NCBI RefSeq assembly: GCF_900105395.1
Contig: NZ_LT629775.1
Location: forward strand, 2,808,501 to 2,872,500
Source: Streptomyces sp. TLI_053
GTDB lineage: Bacteria > Actinomycetota > Actinomycetes > Streptomycetales > Streptomycetaceae
Direction: 5' to 3'
DNA length: 64,000 bases
A program made the translations under genes and the position numbers. Positions 23,872 through 32,710 of the stretch are shown one piece after another (the first letter of the stretch is position 1; each line of letters begins with the position of its first letter). Under the pieces are notes generated by a model. That model saw only the letters and a list, made by a program, of their open reading frames with translations, was not told the DNA's origin and searched no databases.

Positions 23872-26028
23872 GTGGCGACGCTGGGAATGCACCGGGACTT
23901 TCTGCTGGAGTTCGCGGCCCTGGAAAAACCGGTGCAACGGCGGGTCAGCGAGGCCTTCGAGAAGTTCGCCTCGGCCACCCACACGGGCGCGCACCTGGAG
24001 AAACTGACCAACCAGCGGGACCCGCGGATCCGCACCATCCGGATCACCGACTTCTGGCGCGGAGTGGTCCTCAAGGCCGAAGAAGGCGATGTCTACCTGC
24101 TGTTGAAGGTCCTCCCCCACGACAAGGCGAACGACTGGGCGTGCAAGCACCGGGCGTCCGTCAACGCGGCCACGCAGGGCGTGGAAATCCGGAACGACGT
24201 CGCACTGGAGCATGCCACCGAGTCGCTGAGGGCAGTGGCCGGCGAGGAGTCCCGGCGGTTGTTCGCCGGGCACTCCGACAAGGTCCTTCGGCAGCTGGGC
24301 ATCGAGGAGGAGATTCTGCCGATCATCCGGCTGCTGCCGGACGACACCCATCTGGAGGCCCTCCACACCGTCCTGCCGGAGCAGCAGTTCGACGTTCTGC
24401 TCGGGCTCGCCAGCGGCATGGAGCCCGAGGAGGTCGACCGCGAGATCGTCCAGGCCTACGCGCGGAGCGCGGTACCCGAGGAGGCCGAGCCGTCCGGGGA
24501 CGGCCTGGTCGCCGCCATGGCCCATGCACGTGGCCGGGTCGCCCTGGTCTCCGGCCCCACGGAACTGCTGGAGATCCTGGAGCGGCCGTTCGACACCTGG
24601 CGGATCTTCCTCCACCCCGCCCAGTACCGCATCGCGTACCGGGAGTCCTACGGCGGTCCGGCCCGGGTGACCGGCGGCCCCGGGACCGGGAAGACAGTGG
24701 TGGCACTGCACCGCGCGCACCAGCTGGCCCGCCGGCTGCCGGCGGACGCGCCGGACGGGTGCGTGCTGCTCACGACCTTCACGAAGGACCTCGCCGCGGA
24801 GCTCGAACGCTGTCTGGCACTGCTGATCGCGGACGAGCGGGTCAGGGCGAAGGTCCGGGTCGTCAACGTCGACGCGCTGGCGAACGAGGTCGTCCGCCGG
24901 GAGCGCGGCGGTGCGCCGCTGAAGATCCTCGTCGACCAGCGGGAGATCCTCGCCCGCTGGGGGCGGATCTCCCGGGGGCTCGGCCTCGACTTCGCCGATA
25001 CCTTCCTCGACCAGGAGTGGCGGCAGGTCGTCCTGGCACAGGCGATCACCAGCCCGGAGCAGTACCTCAAGGCGCCGCGGGACGGCCGGGGCAAGCGGCT
25101 CGGCCCACTGCAGAAAGCCCAGCTGTGGCGCGCGGTCGTGGCGTTCGAGGAAAAGCTGCGGCAGTCCGGGGAATGGACGTTCTTCCAGGTGTGCGCGCGA
25201 GCCGCACAGGTTCTGGACGAACCGTCCGATCGTCCGTTCCGACATGTGGTGGTCGACGAGGCACAGGACCTGCACCCCGCCCAGTGGCGCTTCCTCAGGG
25301 CGCTGGTCGCCCCCGGGCCCGACGACCTCTTCATCGCCGGTGACACTCATCAGCGGATCTACGGCAACAAGGTCTCGCTCCGTTCGCTCGGCATCCAGGT
25401 CGCCGGCAGGTCCTCGCGTCTTCGGATCAACTACCGAACCACTCACGAGATCCTGACCTGGGCCGCGTCCCTCCTCACCGGTGAGCGACCGGACGACATG
25501 GACGGCGGGGAGGAGTCCCTTGCCGGCTACCACTCGACTCTGCACGGTGCACACCCCGATGTGCACGGCCACCCCGGCAAGGCCGAGGAGATCAAGGCAC
25601 TGGTCGCACGCATCGAGAAGTGGATCGGATCCGGCGTCCGCCCCGAGGACATCGGCGTGGCGGTGCGGTTCGTCCAGCTGGGACGCGACATCGCTCAAGC
25701 CCTTGAGCAGGCTGGGACACCTGCCTGGGTACTCGGCACCGGGGCGTCGGGAACGGGCGTACGGATCGGGACGATGCACCGCATGAAGGGGTTGGAGTTC
25801 CGCTGCGTCGCGGTGGCAGGCGTCTGCGACACCGTCGTGCCCATGCGAAGCGCGATCACTCCGCTGGAGTCCGACGCGCAGCAGCACCGGGAGGACCTCG
25901 CCGGCGAGCTCAGTCTGCTCTTCGTCGCCTGTACGCGGGCAAGAGAGGCCCTCTCGCTCTCCTGGCACGGGGCACCGAGCACCTTCCTCGTGCCGGTCGC
26001 CGAGGTGCGGGTGCCCGCATCTCTCTGA
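23872..26028 (+). CDS. UvrD/Rep-family helicase with RelE-like N-terminal domain (718 aa)
   Basis: Residues 1-105 resemble the RelE/ParE toxin fold: an N-terminal helix FLLEFAALEKPVQRRV, the strands RTIRITDFWRGVVLK and YLLLKVLPHDKANDWA, the last matching the HD-x3-WA ending of RelE-like proteins. A linker leads to a superfamily 1 helicase: GGPGTGKT near 268, VVDEAQD near 461, GDTHQRIYG, NYRTT, and HRMKGLEF near 636. Key helicase residues are intact. GTG 23872 is preceded by AAGGGGG at good spacing; ATG 23854 is an in-frame alternative. The gene diverges from the kinase-drmD direction. A RelE-like domain fused to a DNA helicase suggests ribosome- or RNA-linked cleavage coupled to DNA sensing, but the catalytic residues of the toxin part cannot be confirmed here. 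Confidence 0.85.
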   Translation: MATLGMHRDFLLEFAALEKPVQRRVSEAFEKFASATHTGAHLEKLTNQRDPRIRTIRITDFWRGVVLKAEEGDVYLLLKVLPHDKANDWACKHRASVNAATQGVEIRNDVALEHATESLRAVAGEESRRLFAGHSDKVLRQLGIEEEILPIIRLLPDDTHLEALHTVLPEQQFDVLLGLASGMEPEEVDREIVQAYARSAVPEEAEPSGDGLVAAMAHARGRVALVSGPTELLEILERPFDTWRIFLHPAQYRIAYRESYGGPARVTGGPGTGKTVVALHRAHQLARRLPADAPDGCVLLTTFTKDLAAELERCLALLIADERVRAKVRVVNVDALANEVVRRERGGAPLKILVDQREILARWGRISRGLGLDFADTFLDQEWRQVVLAQAITSPEQYLKAPRDGRGKRLGPLQKAQLWRAVVAFEEKLRQSGEWTFFQVCARAAQVLDEPSDRPFRHVVVDEAQDLHPAQWRFLRALVAPGPDDLFIAGDTHQRIYGNKVSLRSLGIQVAGRSSRLRINYRTTHEILTWAASLLTGERPDDMDGGEESLAGYHSTLHGAHPDVHGHPGKAEEIKALVARIEKWIGSGVRPEDIGVAVRFVQLGRDIAQALEQAGTPAWVLGTGASGTGVRIGTMHRMKGLEFRCVAVAGVCDTVVPMRSAITPLESDAQQHREDLAGELSLLFVACTRAREALSLSWHGAPSTFLVPVAEVRVPASL

Positions 26029-26053
26029 CACGTCCGTCGACTGCCCCCGGATC

Positions 26054-26075
26054 CCCGCCGCCGCACGACGGCGGG
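26054..26075 (+). terminator. Hairpin after the helicase gene
   Basis: CCCGCCG (26054-26060) pairs with CGGCGGG (26069-26075) around an 8-nt loop, 25 nt after the helicase stop. From here to 26317 no gene is seen on either strand; codon bias is poor in all open frames. Confidence 0.55.
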
Positions 26076-26317
26076 ACCGGACATCCGGAGGCGCCCGACA
26101 ATGTTTCAGCGGATCTCAAGGCCGGGGTCCCCCGTCCTCGATCGTGAAGTCGCGGTCGCAGCCCGCACGCGGACCCGGGGTCGCGGGAGCGAGGTGGCTG
26201 TCGGCCCGGCCCGGACAGCGACGGGAACCGCGTCCGGGCCGAGCATCGCGTGGGTGGCCGGAGGGGGCGCTGGATGCAAGGTCCCGGGCGGTGACCTCCT
26301 CGCAGTCGGCGAGCCGG

Positions 26318-26740
26318 TCAGCCGGCCGCATCTACCGTCGCGGGGTCCGCCGTTCCGGCGGCTTCGGCGGCGATCCGGTCGAACTCGGCGGCCATCGCGG
26401 CGGCGAGGGCCTGCGCGGCGGAGAGCGGGCGGACCATCACGGTGAGCTCGTCGATCCTCCCGTCCTCGTCGAGGTGGAGGAAGTCGCACCCCTGGAGCTG
26501 CTTGCCGCCGACGGTGGCGGTGAACACGAGGGCGTGGTCGCGTCCGTCGGGGTCGCCGATCTCGCGGACGTAGGCGAAGTCCTCGAAGACCCGCAGCACG
26601 GCGCGCAGGATCGCGCCGGTGATGGCCTTGCCGGGGTAGGGCTTGAACGCGACCGGGCTGGTGAACACGACGTTCTCGGCGAGGAGTTCGGTCATGGCCC
26701 GGGCGTCGCGGTCCTCGACCGCCTTGCGGAACGGGTGCAT
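26318..26740 (-). CDS. SnoaL/NTF2-like protein (140 aa)
   Basis: The small alpha-beta cone fold of the SnoaL/NTF2 group is suggested by the order: N-terminal helix (VEDRDARAMTELL), a strand VVFTSPV, PYPGKAITGAIL, then the strand pair ending LHLDEDGRIDEL. Members are ketosteroid-isomerase-like enzymes or simple binding proteins; the catalytic Asp or His pair cannot be placed with confidence. The start at ATG 26740 is clear. It diverges from the PadR gene across 123 bp, so the PadR protein probably controls it. The tail after residue 120 is Ala-rich. The family call is good; the substrate is unknown. Confidence 0.75.
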   Translation of the reverse strand: MHPFRKAVEDRDARAMTELLAENVVFTSPVAFKPYPGKAITGAILRAVLRVFEDFAYVREIGDPDGRDHALVFTATVGGKQLQGCDFLHLDEDGRIDELTVMVRPLSAAQALAAAMAAEFDRIAAEAAGTADPATVDAAG

Positions 26741-26863
26741 GGGGAGGTCTCCGGTTCCTAGTCATCGAATTGAGTAGGTGTACCGGCGAGTATGGGGCGG
26801 TCGGGAACGTACTGTCCATAGCTATTAGTCGCCTTGTTGACCAGTGGCTGCTAGCGTGACCGC
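26741..26863. promoter_or_regulatory. Divergent SnoaL/PadR promoter region with a palindrome
   Basis: The perfect 8-bp palindrome ATAGCTAT (26818-26825), flanked by ACT and AGT, lies about 40 bp before the PadR start. PadR repressors usually bind inverted repeats in such divergent gaps, so this is a candidate operator. Confidence 0.35.
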
Positions 26864-27436
26864 ATGGCTCTGCGGCACGCGGTGATGGCCGCCCTCCTGG
26901 AGGGCGAGGCCTCCGGCTACGACCTCTCCAAGGGCTTCGACGCCTCGGTGGCGAACTTCTGGATGGCCACCCCGCAGCAGCTCTACCGCGAGCTGGACCG
27001 GATGGAGGCGGCCGGCCTCATCTCCGCCCGGGTGGTCGAGCAGGAACGGCGCCCCAACAAGCGCCTCTTCTCCCTCACCGACGCCGGACTCGCCGCCGTC
27101 CACGCCTACACCGCCGAGCACACCAGCAAGCCGACCACCATCCGCGACGAGCTGATGGTCAAGGTCCAGAGCGTCGACGCCGGTGACGCCGCCGCCGTCC
27201 GCGCCGCCGTCGCCGAACGTCTGGAGTGGGCCCGCGCCAAGCTCGCCCGCTACGAGCGCCTGCGGACCAAGCTCCTCGACGGCCGCACCGAGGAGCAGCA
27301 CCTCGCCGGGGCCGAACGCGTCGGCCCGTATCTGACCCTGCTGCGCGGCATGGCGTTCGAGCGCGAGAACATCCGCTGGTCCGAGACGGCCCTGCGGGTC
27401 CTCGACGCCCGCACCGCCGCCGCCGCCGACGGCTGA
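26864..27436 (+). CDS. PadR-family transcriptional regulator (190 aa)
   Basis: The winged-helix DNA-binding domain occupies residues 1-85 (HAVMAALLEGEASGYDLSKG, then QQLYRELDRMEAAGLI and the wing RRPNKRLFSLT). The C-terminal half is the helical dimerisation domain of the Vir_act_alpha_C type (ERLEWARAKLARYERL). Such proteins repress a neighbouring gene until a small phenolic or drug ligand binds. The divergent SnoaL-like gene is the likely target, together with its own promoter. ATG 26864 follows a TAGCGT hexamer too closely for a long leader, so a leaderless or nearly leaderless transcript is possible. The call is firm; the ligand is unknown. Confidence 0.9.
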   Translation: MALRHAVMAALLEGEASGYDLSKGFDASVANFWMATPQQLYRELDRMEAAGLISARVVEQERRPNKRLFSLTDAGLAAVHAYTAEHTSKPTTIRDELMVKVQSVDAGDAAAVRAAVAERLEWARAKLARYERLRTKLLDGRTEEQHLAGAERVGPYLTLLRGMAFERENIRWSETALRVLDARTAAAADG

Positions 27437-27668
27437 CCGCGCCGCCCGGACACCGGCGGACGTCCAGGTCCCGTCGCCCGCCCGCCCCGATGCCGCACAC
27501 CGTGGCCGGGCGCACCGCACTTCTCTCCCCCGGACCGACCCCGGACCGACCCCGGACCGCCCGTCTCCCCCGCGCGGGGGAGGCGGGCGGTCCGCCCGGC
27601 GGACGCGACCGGCACGGCCGGCGGGGAGTCTTGACGTGCATGCGCATTCCGAAGGTACGGAGGTCACG

Positions 27669-28826
27669 GTGGCTGTTCCTGCGAGTCCGACGACCGGACA
27701 CGTCCCCCGGCCGGGGGACGCGGGCCCGGAGCGGATGCTGTGGCGGCGCCGCTGGCCGGTCTGGGCACCCACGGCCGCCGCCCTGTGGGGCGCGTTGTAC
27801 GCCGCCGTCGAGATCGCCTGGGCGGCGACGCGCACCACCGTGCAGTGGAAGGAGCACGCCGCCTACGCGCCGGGGGTCCAGCTCTCCCTGGCGGCCCTCG
27901 CCGTCCTGGCCGGCGCCGCCTGCCTGGCCACCACCCGGCCGCTCGCCAGGGCCGGCCGGGTCGCGGTGGCGGCGGCGCTGGCCGTGGCGCTCCCGCTGTT
28001 CGCCGTGGGCACGAGCGGTCTGCCGCTGTACTTCGTGACGCTGGTGACGCTCTCGGGGGTCGAGAGCGCCACCGGTCTGGCCCAGGTGCTGCTGAACACC
28101 ACCGGGGCCGCACTGCTGCTGCTGGTCGCCCTCTCCTACCGCCGCCGGCTGCGCGGCGACTGCCCGCGGTGCGCGAGGCCGCACACCGGCGCCGACGACG
28201 GGCCGCTCGCCCACCCGGCCGCGTCCCGCGCCCCGCGGCGGACCCGGGCCGCGGTGTACCTGCTGATGTGCGGACTCCTGCCGTGGGCGGGCGTCAAGAC
28301 CGTCTGGACACTGGGCGGCGACGTCCTCGGCGTCTCGGCCGAGGAGTGGCAGGAGGCGATCAGCCCCGGCTCCTCGGGGCCGGTGAAGGCCGCGGCGTCG
28401 GTGGGGATCGACATCACCGTGCTGGCGGCCCTGGTCGGGATCTTCCTGCTGCTGGGCCTGCTGTACGTCTGGGGCCAGGTCTTCCCGCGCTGGACGCTCG
28501 TCCTGGCCGGACGACGCGTGCCGCGCCTGCTTCCGCTGGTACCGGCCTGGCTGACCGGCCTCCCGCTGGCGATGTACGGCTGCGTCCTCACCGTCATGGC
28601 CCCGCTCATCGCCGTCGGCGTGCTGTCCCCCTTCGAACCGGTCGCGCCGTTCACCAGCACCGCGCAGATGACCTGGATGGTCGAGTTCGGCGGCCTGGCG
28701 TTCGCCGGACTGGGCATCGGCCTCGTCGTCGCCGCGCGCTCCTACGGCGCCCGTACCCACCCCGTCTGCCACAGCGCCCTCGAACCGGCACACCCCGGGC
28801 CCGGGTCCGGGGCGTCCGCCCACTGA
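27669..28826 (+). CDS. Multi-pass membrane protein of unknown function (385 aa)
   Basis: Hydrophobic segments recur at roughly residues 40-60, 72-92, 100-120, 132-156, 195-215, 245-275, 290-320 and 335-360, giving about eight membrane helices. A loop between the fourth and fifth contains CPRCARPH, a possible metal site. GTG 27669 is chosen for GGAGG 5 nt upstream; GTG 27636 is in frame without such a site. No transporter or enzyme signature is recognised. Similar proteins are common beside regulators in streptomycetes and are usually hypothetical. The next start on this strand is a signal-peptide fragment at 28842. From 27437 to 27668 no other gene is seen. Confidence 0.7.
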   Translation: MAVPASPTTGHVPRPGDAGPERMLWRRRWPVWAPTAAALWGALYAAVEIAWAATRTTVQWKEHAAYAPGVQLSLAALAVLAGAACLATTRPLARAGRVAVAAALAVALPLFAVGTSGLPLYFVTLVTLSGVESATGLAQVLLNTTGAALLLLVALSYRRRLRGDCPRCARPHTGADDGPLAHPAASRAPRRTRAAVYLLMCGLLPWAGVKTVWTLGGDVLGVSAEEWQEAISPGSSGPVKAAASVGIDITVLAALVGIFLLLGLLYVWGQVFPRWTLVLAGRRVPRLLPLVPAWLTGLPLAMYGCVLTVMAPLIAVGVLSPFEPVAPFTSTAQMTWMVEFGGLAFAGLGIGLVVAARSYGARTHPVCHSALEPAHPGPGSGASAH

Positions 28827-28841
28827 CCGCCAGGAGGGTCC

Positions 28842-28927
28842 GTGCCCCCGCCCGGCCGCCGTCCCCCGCCCGGCCGCCGGCCCCTGCTCGCCGGCGCCGC
28901 CCTCGTACTCGCAGCTCCGTCGGCAGG
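28842..28927 (+). pseudogene. 5' fragment of a secreted-protein gene (signal peptide only)
   Basis: CCAGGAGGGTCC precedes GTG 28842, and the first codons read as a basic, Pro/Arg-rich n-region, a hydrophobic LLAGAALVLAA core and a small-residue cleavage area. This is a convincing signal-peptide start. Right after it the frame enters the 3' end of the LuxR-family gene on the other strand, where the composition is that of an antisense frame. The simplest reading is a gene cut off by deletion or rearrangement. Chance cannot be excluded. Confidence 0.4.
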
Positions 28928-31657
28928 TCAGAGGCCGTCGATGGCTTGGGCGAGCGCGGCCCGCGTGGTGATGCCGAGCTTGGGGAAGATCCTGTACAGG
29001 TGGGCCCCGACGGTTCGGGGCGACAGCTGCAGCTGCCGTCCGATCTCCTTGTTGGTCAGACCGGTCGCGGCGAGCCCGGCGATCCGCAGCTCCCGCGCGG
29101 TCAGCCCGGCCGGTCCGGTGGCGGCCGGGCCCTCCTGCGGGAGGGTCACGGAGTCGCCCGCGGCGCGCAGTTCCCGCTCGCACTGTCCCGCCCAGGGCGT
29201 GGCGCGGAGCCGGCGGAACACCTGGTGGGCCGCGCGCAGCGCCTCCCGGGCCCCGGGCCGGTCGTGCCTGCGCAGCCAGGTTCCGTGGGCGAGCCGGAGC
29301 CGGGCCAGTTCGAACGCCCACTGCTCGGCGCCCGGGACGGCGTACGCGGCACGGTAGGCGGCGTCGGCCTCGTCGTCGGCCGCGGCCAGGGCGGTGGCGG
29401 CGGCGCACAGGAAGGCGTGGCGGCCCGATATCCCGGCCGAGCGGGCCTGCCGCCCGGCCGCGAGGTGGGCCCGCGCCTCCTGGTGCCGGCCGGTGTGCAC
29501 GGCGGCGGTCACCAGGTCGAACACCAGCGTGTGACGCCAGGGCGGGCCGCCGGGCAGGTGCCCGGGCGGCGTGAGTTCGCAGAAGTGCGCGTAGGCCTCC
29601 TCGTAGCGCCGGTGGGCGAGCGCAACCAGGCCCCGCAGATGGGTCAGCCGGTCCAGGACGTACCGCATCCGGGCCCGGGTCGCGTGCGGCCGGACGGCCC
29701 GCTCGACCTCCGCCAGCCCGGCCCCGTCCCCCCGGCCGGCCAGGAAGTGCGCGTAGTACTGGCGGAACATCAGGCCGTTGGTGTGGTAGCCGAGCTCGTC
29801 CGCGATCTCGGCCTCGCGCAGGCAGACGGCCGCCCGGTCCCAGTGCCCGAGCAGGTAGTCCTGCTGGGCCTTGGCCTTGGCGACCGAGCCCTGGGTGGCG
29901 TAGCCGTGCAGTCCGGTGAACCGCTGCCACAGGTCGCCCTCCGGGCAGTCGAGCGCCGAGGCGGTCCACAGCAGCAGCCAGGCCGCGCCGGCCTCCTGCT
30001 CCTCGGTCATGCCCTCGGCCATCGTCAGCAGGGCCGCGGCCACGTCCGGTCCCGGGTCGGTCCAGGCCCGCAGGCACAGCCGGCCCGCCTCGGAGACCTT
30101 CTCCCGGTGCCGTTCCAGGGCGCGCCAGGCCCAGGGGTCGTCCGTGTACGAGGCGGCCAGGAGCAGCTTGAAGTAGGCCTGTTCGACCAGCCCGTCGAAG
30201 GTGTCGGCGCCCGGCGCGGTCAGGGTGTCGAGGGCCGCGGGCAGCAGCGCGGCGGAGGACTCGAAGTCGATGTGGTGGCTCTGGTCGGCGTAGACCACCG
30301 CGTACGAGAACAGCGGGGCGATGTCCGGCGGCACGACGGTGGTCCGCAGTTCCTCCACCAGGGCCGCGGTGTGGCGCAGCTGGCCGCCGCGGGCCGACAT
30401 CACGGCGGCCCGGGTGAGCCGGCGGACCCGGTCGGCGCCGCCGGGGCTGAGGGCCGCGGCACGTTCGAGCAGGAGCGCCCCCTCCGCCTCGCCGCCCCGC
30501 CGGGCGAGGTCGCGGCCGGCCTCCTGGAGCCGGTGCGCGAGGTCCTCGTCGGGCAGCAGCGCCGCGGCCGCCTCGTGGACCAGCCGTCGGGGGTCGTCCG
30601 GTGCCAGGGCGTCGGCCAGCGCGCGGTGCGCCTCCCGCCGTGCGCCGTCGGAGGCGGCGGCGACGACGGCGGTGCGGACCAGGGGGTGCCGGAAGACGAG
30701 TTGTCCGGCCGGGTCGAGCCGGGCCAGGCCCTCCGTCCCGACCCGGTCCAGGATCTCCAGCGTGTTCTCGTCGGCGAGGGCCCGCAGCCACTCGCCGCTC
30801 CCGTACTCCGGACCGGCGGCGAGCGCTCCGAGCAGGAGGATCCGGCCGACCTCCGGTGTCACCGCCCCCAGCCGCTCGGCGAACATCCGCTCCAGCTTCC
30901 GTCCCAGCGGCAGCCGTTCGGGCAACGGTGCGGCGCCGCGCTGCTGGGCGTCCGCCAACTGCCGCGGCAGTTCCACCAGCGCCAGCGGGTTCCCGGCCGC
31001 CTCGGCCAGGACGCGCTCCCTGGTGGTGGCCGCGAGTCCGGGACAGTAGGTGGCCAGCAGCAGAGCGGCGTCCGACCGGGGCAGCGCCGGCACGTCGACG
31101 CACTCCGCCGACCAGCTCTGGGCGGCCGGTCCGTCCGCACGGGTGGCGCCGACGATCACCACCGGCAGATCGGCGCACCGCCGGTGCAGGAACGCGAAGA
31201 CGGTCGCACTCGACGAGTCGACCCAGTGCAGGTCGTCCAGGAGCAGCAGCACGGGAGCGGTCCGCACCGCCTCCTCCAGCAGCACCAGGGCGGCGGCCCC
31301 GACGGCGAAGCCGCTCGGGGTCCCGGAGCGGACACCGAGCGCGCTCTCCAGCGCGTCCCGCTGGTGCGCGGACAGCGCGCCGGACCGCTGGAGCAGCGAC
31401 CGAAACACCTGGTGCAGGGCTCCGAACGCGAGGTCCGTCTCCGCTTCCGTACCGACCGCGCGCAGAACGGTGAAGCCGCGCTCGCGCGCCACCCGCTCCA
31501 CCCGGGCCAGCAGTGTGCTCTTGCCGACACCGGCGTCCCCGCGCAGCAGCACGGTGGAGCCGCTCGCGCCGTCCACGGCCTGCACCAGCGCGGCGGTCAG
31601 CAGTTCGGTCTCCCGCTGTCGGCCGACCGGTTCCGGGAAACGCCTGACCGCCGACAC
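28928..31657 (-). CDS. LuxR-family regulator, LAL type (909 aa)
   Basis: This large ATP-binding LuxR regulator has Walker A RGDAGVGKST at residues 39-48, Walker B LLLLDDLHW near 140, a long helical (TPR/MalT-like) middle, and a C-terminal LuxR helix-turn-helix (ELRIAGLAATGLTNKEIGRQ, then LSPRTVGAHLYRIFPKLGI). LAL proteins are often pathway activators in actinomycetes. GTG 31657 follows GGGAGCGGAACCA; GTG 31699 is in frame but has no ribosome site. No biosynthetic cluster is directly attached: the neighbours are a membrane protein and a DUF1275 gene, so its target is unclear. The gene overlaps nothing real and ends just after the signal-peptide fragment. Confidence 0.9.
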   Translation of the reverse strand: MSAVRRFPEPVGRQRETELLTAALVQAVDGASGSTVLLRGDAGVGKSTLLARVERVARERGFTVLRAVGTEAETDLAFGALHQVFRSLLQRSGALSAHQRDALESALGVRSGTPSGFAVGAAALVLLEEAVRTAPVLLLLDDLHWVDSSSATVFAFLHRRCADLPVVIVGATRADGPAAQSWSAECVDVPALPRSDAALLLATYCPGLAATTRERVLAEAAGNPLALVELPRQLADAQQRGAAPLPERLPLGRKLERMFAERLGAVTPEVGRILLLGALAAGPEYGSGEWLRALADENTLEILDRVGTEGLARLDPAGQLVFRHPLVRTAVVAAASDGARREAHRALADALAPDDPRRLVHEAAAALLPDEDLAHRLQEAGRDLARRGGEAEGALLLERAAALSPGGADRVRRLTRAAVMSARGGQLRHTAALVEELRTTVVPPDIAPLFSYAVVYADQSHHIDFESSAALLPAALDTLTAPGADTFDGLVEQAYFKLLLAASYTDDPWAWRALERHREKVSEAGRLCLRAWTDPGPDVAAALLTMAEGMTEEQEAGAAWLLLWTASALDCPEGDLWQRFTGLHGYATQGSVAKAKAQQDYLLGHWDRAAVCLREAEIADELGYHTNGLMFRQYYAHFLAGRGDGAGLAEVERAVRPHATRARMRYVLDRLTHLRGLVALAHRRYEEAYAHFCELTPPGHLPGGPPWRHTLVFDLVTAAVHTGRHQEARAHLAAGRQARSAGISGRHAFLCAAATALAAADDEADAAYRAAYAVPGAEQWAFELARLRLAHGTWLRRHDRPGAREALRAAHQVFRRLRATPWAGQCERELRAAGDSVTLPQEGPAATGPAGLTARELRIAGLAATGLTNKEIGRQLQLSPRTVGAHLYRIFPKLGITTRAALAQAIDGL

Positions 31658-31865
31658 TGGTTCCGCTCCCTCGGGTCCGCTCGCCCGCCGCCCGGGCACC
31701 CAAGGTTACCGCCGGCCGGAACCACCGGATCCACTTCTACGGGGTGCCGGTCGGCCGCCCCCCGGCCGCGACGGCCGGCGCCCCGAACCGTCGCCCTCCG
31801 GCCGACCGGAGCCGACCGGGGGCGACGGGGCCGACCGGGGGCCACCGGGGACGGGGAGGCGGACC

Positions 31866-32627
31866 TCACGCGGAGGGGCCCGGCGCGGACCCGGCGGGGC
31901 CGTCGTCCCACCCGCGGTGGAGCAGCACGGTGGCGCCGACCAGCACCGCGCACACCACCAGGGCCCAGGCGATCCGCCCGTGCAGGACCAGGACCGCGCC
32001 CGGGGCCGCGCCGGCGAGCATCGTGGCCACCGAGAGGATCCGGCGGCGCTGCCGGGTGGCGGTGCCGCCGACGAGCCGGGAGTCGGCGGCCAGGCCGGTC
32101 AGGGTGAGGGTGAGCACGGTGGTGGTGAGGTCGGGTATCCCCAGGCCCCGCACCGTGGCGTTGCGCATGCCCATCGCCAGGGCCAGCAGCGCCGTCACCG
32201 CGTACTGCGCGGCCCCCTCGGGAGGGCGGACGAAGAGCACGGCGGCGGCCGCGCCGTACAGCGCGGCCTCCAGCCCGAAGACCGCGCGCAGCCGGGCGGG
32301 GCGACGGCCGGCACTCCACCGGACCGCGATCCGGCCGCCCGCTCCCGCGCCGAGGAGGAAGGCGGCGAGCGAGGTCAGCGAGCCCGCGACGGAGAAGCCG
32401 GGGGCTCCGGCGAGGGCGAAGGCGATGACGACGACGTTGCCGGTCATGTTCGCGGTGAAGACGTGGCCGAGGCCGAGGTAGCTCACGGCGTCGATCAGGC
32501 CGCTGACCAGGGTGAGGCCGAAGAGGGCCAGCGCCAGCGGGTGACGGTCCTGGATCTGCGGTCCGGACGGCTGCGGTCCGGACGGCTGCGGCAATGCGGT
32601 GCGGGAATCGGCTGCGGGTACGGCCAC
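31866..32627 (-). CDS. DUF1275 membrane protein (YoaK-like, 253 aa)
   Basis: The protein matches the DUF1275 family of small membrane proteins: LTLVSGLIDAVSYLGLGHVF near residue 45, then TANMTGN, and later ALAMGMRNATVRGLG with DLTTTVLT. About six membrane helices are present. The molecular role of the family is not established. GTG 32627 is selected because GGAG lies 6 nt upstream (AAGGAGCCGTC). The N-terminal cytoplasmic segment contains a duplicated five-residue unit, PQPSG, from a 15-bp tandem repeat. It stands between the LuxR-LAL and the amidohydrolase genes, all on the minus strand with gaps over 80 nt, so an operon is uncertain. Confidence 0.85.
   Translation of the reverse strand: MAVPAADSRTALPQPSGPQPSGPQIQDRHPLALALFGLTLVSGLIDAVSYLGLGHVFTANMTGNVVVIAFALAGAPGFSVAGSLTSLAAFLLGAGAGGRIAVRWSAGRRPARLRAVFGLEAALYGAAAAVLFVRPPEGAAQYAVTALLALAMGMRNATVRGLGIPDLTTTVLTLTLTGLAADSRLVGGTATRQRRRILSVATMLAGAAPGAVLVLHGRIAWALVVCAVLVGATVLLHRGWDDGPAGSAPGPSA
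32560..32589. repeat. 15-bp tandem repeat, two copies
   Basis: Two perfect copies of GGTCCGGACGGCTGC lie inside the start of the DUF1275 gene and encode the duplicated PQPSG. Slippage here would change the length of the N-terminal tail in steps of five residues. Confidence 0.85.
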
Positions 32628-32710
32628 GACGGCTCCTTGTGGACGGAAGGGGACTGCGGGCGGGGGCACCGGCTCGGGCCGGCGCCGCCCGCGCCGGGAC
32701 CGGCGGCGCG

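Noticed and set aside
27740..32107. A long plus-strand frame across the LuxR-LAL gene
   Set aside because: The LuxR-LAL Walker motifs and HTH are on the minus strand; the plus frame is low-complexity Gly/Arg/Pro-rich.
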